Origin: Lonicera japonica | Lineage: Eukaryota; Streptophyta; Magnoliopsida; Dipsacales; Caprifoliaceae | DNA length: 64,000 nucleotides | Assembly: GCA_021464415.1 (NCBI GenBank) | Contig: CM038471.1 | Span: 11,799,173 to 11,863,172, forward strand | Reading direction: 5' to 3' | Shown here: positions 55,845 to 64,000 of the stretch, piece by piece | Layout: every line of letters starts with the position of its first letter | How positions within the stretch are numbered: the first letter of the stretch is position 1 | The notes under the pieces: generated by a model | The model's input: only the letters and a program-made list of their open reading frames with translations | Databases searched by the model: none | What the model was told of the DNA's origin: nothing | Position numbers and translations under genes: made by a program

Positions 55845-56174
55845 TGTGACGCCCTGCGAGTGATGGAGTACTCCTTTGGGTGGAGGAATTGTATCTCAAA
55901 GGGGGCATCCCACACCGGAAGATGGAGGATTCTTGGAAACCCATATAAGTAAGAAACGGTCGCTAATTAAGTACGAGGCATTGGCTTGGGAGGCTACTGG
56001 CTTTGATCCCATGAGAACTCCGAAGTAAGCGTGCTTGGGCCAAAGCAATCCTGGCCCCCTGGGAAGCTGGCCGTGAGCTCCCAAAAACAAAATGAGGGGA
56101 TTCCGGGGCTAAGGCCTGGCTGTACGCTACCCAAAGCGGACAATATCGTACTGAGGTGGGACCGGGTCGTTACA
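55845..56174 (+). mobile_element. Cassandra TRIM solo LTR (330 bp)
   Basis: Present only in copy B; copy A shows the empty site near 12,129. The target duplication is GTTTA (55,840-55,844 and 56,175-56,179), and the ends are TGTGACGCCC and GGGTCGTTACA. Inside lies a 5S-rRNA-like segment, the defining mark of Cassandra, a terminal-repeat retrotransposon in miniature whose LTRs carry a 5S-derived polymerase III promoter. No internal domain or second LTR is present. Confidence 0.85.
56005..56085 (+). ncRNA. 5S rRNA-like segment in the Cassandra LTR
   Basis: GATCCCATGAGAACTCCGAA, then GTAAGCGTGCTTGGGC and CCCTGGGAAG follow the order of plant 5S rRNA (GATCCCATCAGAACTCCG, AGTTAAGCGTGCTTGGGC, CTCCTGGGAAG). 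Differences include the loss of one T before AAGCG. The A-box and C-box regions of the internal promoter are largely kept. It is not a genuine 5S gene. Confidence 0.8.
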
Positions 56175-56940
56175 GTTTATGTATTATTGGTGTGAATGTT
56201 TTATCTTTGATTTGACATCTTGTATGTATAAAAGACATCTAAGGGTATAAACTAAGGCGTTCTATAGCATATATATTTTTAATTAACCATTAAATTCCTA
56301 CACTTTTGGAAAAAAGAATTTTTTTCAAACTTGATGTTTTATAATATAGATAGCCCAAAAAATATTTTTAAAAACAATGTAAGTATAAAGAATTACGTGG
56401 TACAACATTGCAAACACGTTGAGTGTGACACATATTGTAGTATTTTTTAATTTATTTTGTGGTTTATATTATTCTATTCCCTCCATTTTAAATTGATATT
56501 GCAGTTTGTATTTTTAGATGTATCAGATCGATAGTCCAATTTTGTTATGAGACATAATTAATAAATTAAATATCATTTAAAAATTATGATTTCGGTGAAT
56601 GATTCTTCTATATTGAATTGAATGAATGAAATTAAATATAAGAGAAACCTTAGATATAAAGGGTTGAATACAAGATAAAGAATGAAGGAAATAATCAATT
56701 ACAATTAATTAATTTTTTTTTTTTTGATTAATCATTCATATCAAAGATCATTACATGGAATCAGACATAGAATTTTGTCGCCCTAGCTATACTATGAACT
56801 ACATAATTCGCTAACCAAAGAGATAAATAAGCAAGCTTTGCTTCGCGTCACCCTTATGAGAGTCTCCCAACGGAGCCGAGAGAGCAGCTTTAGCTTCCTT
56901 TTGTGTCACCAACCACACGAACACGAATCGTCACGAACAA
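56175..56940. other. Non-coding, copy B of 12,125-12,890
   Basis: Close copy of the corresponding copy A segment, with no gene or additional insertion seen. Confidence 0.6.
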
Positions 56941-57110
56941 TACCAATAACCACCCACATAAGAGATGGACATACCAACAACCACCTATATAAGAGGTGAA
57001 CAAACCACTTTTTTTATTAAGTTCGAATACCACGTCCATGGATTTCAAACCCGCGACTTCTTAAAAGCAAGACTGAAGATGACGTCAGTAGGCTACAAGG
57101 CCATTGGCAC
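56941..57110 (-). mobile_element. tRNA-derived SINE, copy B, uninterrupted
   Basis: Minus strand: A-box region TGTAGCCTACTGA (57,097-57,085; two changes from copy A) and B box GGGTTTGAAATCC (57,052-57,040). The tail has GGTGGTTGTTGGTATGTCCA repeats. It shows the site before solo-LTR insertion. Confidence 0.65.
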
Positions 57111-57254
57111 TAATACAACACAATAATTTGAATACAGATATGCGCATACTTGCTATCCTTGCCTAAATCTTCTGGTTATGAGTGTATCGATATGAGCCAA
57201 TAGAAGCCAATTAATATCGGTACGCAACCCACTAATCAACACTCCTCCTCAAGT

Positions 57255-58225
57255 TAGAGCATAGATATCAATCATGCACAACTTGCTAATTATGCCTTGG
57301 AAAACTCTTCCAGAGGCGGCCTTTGTGAATACATTTACTAACTGATCTTCGAATTTTACGAAGGAAAACTAAATAATCTTTTGATCGATATTTTCTTTGA
57401 TGAAGTGTTGATCCATCTCAACATGCTTTGTTTGGTGTTGTTGTACGAGGTTATGTGCACTTTCAGTGGTTGCATTGTTATCACACTAAAGACTTATAGA
57501 TTTGTTATATTTAATTCTAATTATTTTAACACACTCCTAATCCAAAGTAACTCGCATAGACTAATTAACCATACCACGGAATTCAACTTCTGCACATGAC
57601 CTTGTGACAACCTGCTTTTTGCTCCTCTATGTAACCAAATTCTTTTCTACAAAGGCAAAATGACCAGAAGTAGATCTCGTGTCTGTTTGATTACTTGCCT
57701 AATCTGAGACTATGTATCCTTAAATGGCAGAAATATTATTCTTTGAGAACAACAATCCTTTTTCCATAGCACTTTTTAGGTACCTCAAAATTCAATATAT
57801 TGTATTCATGTGCTCTTCACTAAGAGCATGCATAAACTAGCTTACAATGCTCACTCTTATAATCTTATATAGCCTCGTGTGGGATAAATAAATCAACCAC
57901 CAAACCAATTGCTAATACCTACCTTTATTAGTAGGTATTTAATCTACAGAAACTTCAAGCTTGTGATTCATTTATATGGGTGTCTCTGCTGGTTGCAAGC
58001 AAGCATTCTAGTTTCGTTTAAAAGATCTGGAACATATTTTCATTGAAAAAGAGAAATATCGTGCTTTGAACATCCAACCTCAATTTACAAGAAATATTTA
58101 AGTTGTCTAAGATCCTTCATTTCACACTTACTAGACAGATACTCTTGCAATGCTTTCACTTCGACTCTTGTCATCCCCTATCAAGACCATATCATCAAAG
58201 TACACATTTAAAGCTATTATCTTCC
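57255..58225 (-). pseudogene. Ty1/copia RT/RNase H fragment, copy B
   Basis: Counterpart of 15,270-16,260 with the same RT YFDD-like and RNase H HVEMDQHFIKE motifs on the minus strand, and small indels relative to copy A. Confidence 0.7.
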
Positions 58226-60047
58226 ATTCTTCTTGTTTTATAAACGATGTTTGATATTAATTATGTTGATTATAATCAAATGCCTTCATTATAGAAGTGA
58301 GTGTTGTGTCTATTTTAATTACTTTCAAGTGCACAAATCAATTGGGAGTGTAGATAGGGTAAGCGCAAGGTCAAACCCAAGGGACTTAGATGGATGGAAT
58401 GTACGTTTATCGCAACTCACTAATTTTAATTAATGCCTAATATAGCTGAGAAATTCGGATTAATGGTAGATTAAATAAAAAAATATTAATTAACAAATTA
58501 CTAAGATTTCGAAGCCAAATGTTTAAAATAATCTTCTTAAGTATTTATGCCCATAAACCTACTATTGTTTCGCAATAATTTGGTCTCTCGACTCTATTAT
58601 TTGTGGGAAATTTAATCAATGAAGTCCAACTAGTTTATAAAAATCAATTGTAATTCTTCTCCAGCGAAACTTATATATAAGGTCAAAACACTAACTATAT
58701 CTATCAAAACACAATTTGTATCCGCTTCTAATAAATCATAAATTGAATTCAACTAGTCATAATGAGAATCAAACCTTATATTAATCAACTAAAATAGGCA
58801 TGCAATAAAAAGAATTATTTTTAGCATCAAAGTATTAAGTTTGTAGAGTCTAATTGACATACATACATGCAATGGAATCAATCAAATATACAAATCATAA
58901 TTAACTCTAAGACAAATTTACGCTAGCATGCTTAAAACTAAAATACAAAGTATATATGATTGTCATGTGACAGAAGGGGAAATGGTGTTGTTTTGGAGAA
59001 TATATCGGATAGGCAAGTTCAAGCTTGAGGGCCAATAACAGGATTTTACATTACTTATTGGGCTGATTTAATGGTTAACGAACACTAACTAATGACAATG
59101 CCTAAAATGGTACCAAAAATTCAAGTGACCTTTCTTATAAAAGTTGTTGTTATTGTGAAACAATTATAATTATTGACAAAGCTATATGCAACATCAGAAG
59201 CATATATATAATATAACTTCTTAAAGCAGTATCATAGTGGGCAATCTCTGCATTTGAAAATTTTTAGTTTGACTAATCTTTTCTTTTTAAAAATATTGCG
59301 CTCTCTCTTAGTTTTTAAATTATTAAACTGTCTTCAGCGAGAACTCACATTTTTAAATATTGTGTAATTAAGTAACAGAGAAATTTCACACACGGCTGAT
59401 CCAATTCCTTCTCACACCTTAAGTAATTTCTCTCTTTAATTACTACAGTCAGTCGGTCAAAGAAAAAGATAGCCTCTTTCCTCAATTTTTTTCGTTTCTC
59501 CCAGTATCTCTTCTCAATTGATTTCAATCTCTTAAATTAACCATCCCTTTGATCCAATAAAGTGGTTTTGATTGAACAATTTGTTCCTCGATTACTATTT
59601 TATTTTATTTTTTATTATTTTTGTAAGAAAAAGTTTGACAAATTTATGATTTCTATAATATGTTGGCATACTTTTTATTCGTAATAAGGAGGTTCTAGAT
59701 TCGACCTACATAAATGTGATTGTCGAAACCTTTGTTAATCCACTCTTAACGCGGTGGTTACATGTCCATCCTTATTGTAGTGGTTGTGAATTTGTTGATT
59801 TATACTTCTGTGAAAAAAAAAGCTATACAAAAAAATATTGTGTTATAAAATTATCGCTTTGATTTAAAAAAAAAATGGGAAATAGAGGATGGGTCATCTC
59901 GTGAATGGCACTGTTGACCGTCAAATTCGTCGGTCATTTCACTTCTACTTGAAATCCCTTCAACATGCATCCTGGTTGCTGACAATGGTTGAAGGCGAGT
60001 TCGGTCGACTGTCAAAGTGGTTAAGAAGACTACTGAAGACGTAGGCT
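58226..60047. other. Non-coding, copy B of 16,261-18,231
   Basis: No gene. Relative to copy A it has a 35-bp insert at about 58,999-59,033 (starting TATCGGATAGGCAAG, with AATA on both sides), only one 69-bp unit near 59,782, and lacks about 115 bp near 60,018. Confidence 0.6.
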
Positions 60048-60262
60048 GCGTTTGATGCACTTGATAAAAGGGTAGGATAGAATAAAATTATCTTATCCCA
60101 TGTTTTGTGTTTATCGGGATTCGATCGATATCAGGATGGATTATTTATCCCACCAAAACTTTTTATCCCACCGAGAGAATGATTAATAACGAATCCCACC
60201 TAGGAGGTGGAATTATTTATAATCTAATCCGACTCTCTAATCCGGCAATCAAGCACACCTAC
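60048..60262. mobile_element. MITE copy 1, duplicate in copy B
   Basis: Matches 18,232-18,468, with a small internal deletion around 60,220 and ends GGCTGCGTTTGATGC / ATCAAGCACACCTAC. Confidence 0.6.
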
Positions 60263-60967
60263 TATTATTTGTTATGGAGAAGACGACACACAACAATTGC
60301 AGGTCTTTCTTCGTTAACTTATTTTGAACTTGTTCTCATGTTAATTACTTTTATGTCAAAAATAATTTGTTCTTAAGTAATGTTTGATAGCACAGAAAAC
60401 AAAAATAAAAACAGTTGATTTTTATGAAAAGTTGGTAAAAAGTTGAGACATGTGGTGACGTATCTTCTTACTTTGTGACTTTTTCTATGGGAAAATTTTG
60501 TTTGATTGTTGAGGAAGAATTTTTTTCACAAATAAGCATAAAATGAAGAGTATCTTATCACATGCCACAACTTATTTTCCAATTACTTATTAAATCAATT
60601 ATTTTATTTTCATTTTCCATGTTTTATCAAACGGGATCTTATGTTTTTAAAAACCACCCCACCCCCCAAATTCAATATTCTAGATTTGCCGGGTGTGTAA
60701 ATTGATAGTTCCATTTTGTTTTGGAACATAATTAATAAATAAAATATCATAATTAAAAATTAAATTGTATTGTTAACCATTATTAAATCAAAATTAATGT
60801 TTTTTAAAATATTGAAGCTAAAGTTTTGAGCCGGATGAAGTGTTTATTTTTTTATTTTCTTTTGGAAAGTTTGGTTGAATGTGTTTGTTAGCTTCTAAAG
60901 TTTTTATACACATAATACAAGATCCCAACATAATTTCATAGGAAGAGTAGAAAGTGTTATAATCTTA

Positions 60968-61198
60968 GGCTGTGTTTCATGTGTAAGAGGGTGTTGCAGG
61001 ATAATTTTATTTTACCCCATGTTTGTTATTCATCGAGATTGGATATTGATGGGGATTATTTATTCCACTAAATCTTTTTATCTCACTGAGAGAGGGATTA
61101 ACGAATCTCACTTAAGAAGTGAGATTGTTTTATCCTGCCGGATGGAATTAAATTATCTCATCCGACTCTCTAATTCGGCATATCAAATACCCCTTAGA
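60968..61198. mobile_element. MITE copy 2, duplicate in copy B
   Basis: Matches 19,205-19,441, with TTAGGCTGTGTTTCATG at the left and GGCATATCAAATACCCC at the right. Confidence 0.55.
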
Positions 61199-61437
61199 GA
61201 CCTCAATTTATTTGCTTAGAATAAAATACTACTAACCCTCACGTGAAATTGTATTTTAGTAAACCAAACGTAACTACCATGCATGCGTACAAGATAAATT
61301 TACCATATTTATTCAAACCATTATACATACTTTTTAATCATCTCCCATAACTACTAGACACCTTGATTTGTATTGAGATAAATACAAATGGATTTATTGA
61401 ACATCAATTGTGGATTATAATTTATCCGTATGGCAGT

Positions 61438-62340
61438 AACATATGTAGTTTACATATTTATCTTTGATAGGGTTAAATACTAATTTTATCATTTTTTTAC
61501 CTCCGGTAAAATTCTATTTTTATCTCCGATAAAATCTCATTTTTACCCCTGGTAAAATCTCATTTTTACCCCCACACCTATGACACCTCACCCACCACAC
61601 CTAACACATCTCACCTACCTCATCTAACTCCACCAAAAATTTCCTTTTTGCCCTTCATTTTTACCAAATTTACCTTTTTGTCATTCTCCATTTACCTATA
61701 AATACCTCCCACCATTCATTCATTAAACACACAACAAAAACATATCTTCCTTCTATCCCAAGATCCATCCATCTCTTCCAAGATATATAAAGCCATTGGC
61801 AATACAAATACAAGCCAATTTTCGAAGGTCTTATACTCTCTTTTTTTATACCCTAAAAAATACCAACAACCCTTAAACACTCTCTCTCCTACACAATTTA
61901 TTATTTCTTCTATTGAAATATTTGTAATCCTAATTCTATACTTATAAATAGAATTAAGAAAATTATATAGAGAGATATTAGTAGCTTTCTGTAATCCTAA
62001 TTCTATACTTATAAATAGAATTAAGGAAATTATAGAGAGAGAAGTTGGTAGCTTGTATTATCATCCAAATTGATCGCCTTTGAGTTAATACAAAGTAAGC
62101 ACACACAAAAGGAGGACGTACTACCGGAATAGTATAAGCGTTACTGGGGGAACCTACCTTAAAAAAAATGTCATGTGTTCATTATTGCGCCGCATTTATT
62201 TTTTATTTATCGATATTCGCATATTGATTGGTTAATTATCTATTTCTAGATTTTGACATCATCAATCTTAATTTGATTAGTCCTTTTCTGTATATGCACA
62301 CGTCATGTCTGCACTACCCAGATATATTTAATTTAAACTA
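61438..62340. other. LTR-like or promoter-like non-coding segment
   Basis: After the duplication ends, four short repeats of the form CTCCGGTAAAATYTCATTTTT lie at about 61,498-61,575. A TATA-like CCTATAAATACCTCCC is at 61,695-61,710, followed by a CA-rich leader-like stretch and GGAGGACGTACTACCGGAAT near 62,110. Together these resemble an LTR with promoter and R region, but no boundaries or internal domain are recognised. Confidence 0.35.
61923..62055. repeat. 67-bp tandem duplication with hairpin
   Basis: Two units (61,923-61,989 and 61,990-62,055) start TGTAATCCTAATTCTATACT. Each holds the inverted repeat AATTCTAT-ACTTATA-ATAGAATT. A few differences separate the units. Confidence 0.8.
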
Positions 62341-63071
62341 AAATATAATATAAAGATGTTAAGTAGTTTAATAATTAATTTAAATAGCAGATAAGTTTGT
62401 TCAAGGTCTAAAGTTCAAACATGTATATATCTATTTTTAAATATATCAACTTAGTTATTTATTTATTTTATCTCCTCTTATTAATTTTACTCTCGATCAC
62501 TCCCTCTCTCGATCATTCGCTTCTTTAATAAAAGACTTCAAATTATATATAAGTTGTTTCATTCAACGGATTGTTACATCTTCTCAAGGTAATTTTATTT
62601 ATTAATTTTGTTTGACTTAACTTTTTAAATTATTTTCAATGAATCTGTTAATATATAATATTTTGTTTAAGATTTTCTTTTTGTATAATTGTATTATTCA
62701 TTTAGATTGTTCGATCTTACCCATATCAAGTTTTATTATATTGTTCTTTTCTTTATACTTTTTTTTAGTTTAAATTTATGAATAAAGTCATGTCTACTAG
62801 AAATTATACATATGGATGGAAAAAAAAAAGTGAGACGAGTTTATTTAATCTAAAAAGGATGCTATAGATAAATTTGTTAAGAAGAGATATGGTTCATGTA
62901 AAAATTCATGTATTAGAATTTAGAAATATAGATAAATTATTTATTTATATAAAAAAGGGTTCACTTCAATAATTTCGCCTAGTGCCCTTCCTAATCATAG
63001 ACTGCCACTGTATATATTATCGAAGTGTAAAATTAAATAATTACAAAAATAACTAAATCTAAATAACAAAT

Positions 63072-63280
63072 ATATTATCAAAGTGTAAAATCAAATAATT
63101 ACGAAAATAACTAATTAAATTTAAATAACAAGTCGACGTCCTCGTCAATGGGATGTGCTTTTGCTTTGAATTTCACTTTACAGTATGGAAAAGGTCATTA
63201 TTCATAAAGATGTTTTGCTTTAATTAATTTTCACATTATGCCGACCATAAAGTTGAAATTGACTCTTTGATTACATGGCA
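63072..63280. repeat. Direct repeat, first copy
   Basis: Matches 63,719-63,926 with several differences and small indels. Shared landmarks are AAGTGTAAAATCAAATAATT, AACAAGTCG-CGTC-TCGTCAATG, GAATTTCACTTT and AAAGTTGAAATTGACTCT. A further 60-bp partial unit lies just upstream at 63,012-63,071. Confidence 0.75.
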
Positions 63281-63718
63281 GCCTATATTTAGTTTAGCAT
63301 CAATCTCCAGAGCACGTTCACTGTACATTAATTTATTTTTTAAATTATATTAATAGATGTGATCAGATTTTTTTTTACATCGTCTTTAAATTTAATTTGA
63401 TAAAAAAATATTTTATTGAAATTAAAATAAAATTTATTAACAGACATAGTTAGATTATTTTTGATCAATCCTATTTAATTTTAGTTTTTCAATATTAAAA
63501 TATACTGAATTTATGTTTTGATTATTCAAAACGTTAGAATAGATAAAAATTTGACTAAAATGAAATTATATGAATAGACATGCTAGTTTTCAACTTATTG
63601 ATGTTTGTCATTTTAAATTCATTACATTTTAATCCTTTTTATTGTAGTTTTAAATTTTATTTATTTTACTATGTCAAATAGAACGGATATATATATATAT
63701 ATATCCTTAGATGGTAAT

Positions 63719-63926
63719 ATATTATTAAAGTGTAAAATCAAATAATTACAAAAATAATTAAATCTAAATAACAAGTCGTCGTCTTCGTCAATGAGATGTC
63801 CTTTTGCATAGAATTTCACTTTGCAATTTGGATAAAGACACATATCAATTATTCATAAAGATTTGTTCTTTTAATTTATTTTCACATTATTCCATAAAGT
63901 TGAAATTGACTCTCGGTTGCATGGCA
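63719..63926. repeat. Direct repeat, second copy
   Basis: Second copy of the unit at 63,072-63,280, starting 647 bp downstream of the first. The spacing and divergence could reflect two LTR-like ends of a very small element or an old local duplication; no terminal TG/CA signature was found. Confidence 0.75.
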
Positions 63927-64000
63927 TTATAGCACAGATATTTTATATAGTGACATGGTATCTAAGACATATTTGGCACTAATTTTTTTTTTTTGATAAA

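Larger units (their letters stand above)
48490..61437. repeat. Segmental duplication, copy B
   Basis: The close copy of 4,552-19,684. The left junction is at a short shared sequence (AATATTCAATCTTT on one side, TAATATTTC on the other). The right end is GGCAGTAAC at 61,437, after which the sequence is unrelated to the gypsy LTR. About 970 bp (47,521-48,490 and 48,495-49,500) are therefore present twice in tandem, once from copia-Y and once from copia-X. Confidence 0.85.
62341..64000. other. AT-rich intergenic sequence
   Basis: No gene seen on either strand. It contains the direct repeats listed separately, an AT microsatellite at about 63,688-63,703 and poly-T near 63,983. Confidence 0.5.

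Noticed and set aside
56005..56085. Genuine 5S rRNA gene
   Set aside because: Internal deletion and mismatches, and it lies inside an element with LTR ends and a target duplication; it is the Cassandra 5S-derived part.

Overview
The window is nuclear DNA of a flowering plant, almost certainly a eudicot. It is AT-rich, with receptor-like kinase genes, Ty1/copia and Ty3/gypsy retrotransposons, a tRNA-derived SINE, a Cassandra TRIM, MITE-like inverted repeats and an endogenous caulimovirid. Nothing bacterial or organellar was seen. I cannot name the species. Only two host protein genes look alive: a short WAK-like receptor kinase (8,391-9,602) and a CrRLK1L-like kinase exon (43,084-44,452). Most of the rest is transposable-element sequence.

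Layout. 1,065-8,308: a decayed copia element on the minus strand with long LTRs and a hairpin-rich leader. 8,391-9,602: the WAK-like kinase, starting 83 bp from the copia LTR edge. 9,834-19,684: non-coding sequence with a MITE, a SINE split by a 2.0-kb solo LTR, a second copia fragment and two MITE copies. 19,685-about 35,945: an Ogre/Tat-type gypsy element with 5' LTR, PBS, gag, protease, RT, two RNase H domains and integrase. Downstream of integrase it carries two antisense gene remnants, one with a plant mobile domain (PMD), and a 68-bp minisatellite. Its 3' LTR is missing. 36,160-40,701 (minus): a caulimovirid-like element with three long open ORFs in one reading frame, a tRNA-iMet primer site and a TATA box, but no protease/RT. 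43,084-44,452: the CrRLK1L-like kinase.

44,845-61,437 repeats the left part of the window. A diverged copia copy (44,845-48,490) is joined at a microhomology to a close copy of 4,552-19,684. This makes a segmental duplication that includes the kinase; the second kinase copy is a pseudogene with two stop codons and a 30-bp templated insertion. Copy-specific insertions date events after the duplication: the 2.0-kb solo LTR occurs only in copy A, and a 330-bp Cassandra solo LTR with a 5S-rRNA-like segment only in copy B. 61,438-64,000 is AT-rich sequence with short tandem and direct repeats.

Most unusual: (1) the caulimovirid MP-capsid unit, with 1,490 codons in one frame broken only by two stops and ending before the replicase; (2) a palindrome, TGTCG(C/T)(A/G)CGACA, clustered just upstream of three TATA boxes in the same gypsy element, one sense and two antisense. 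Everything is read by eye; similarities quoted are estimates, not computed alignments.
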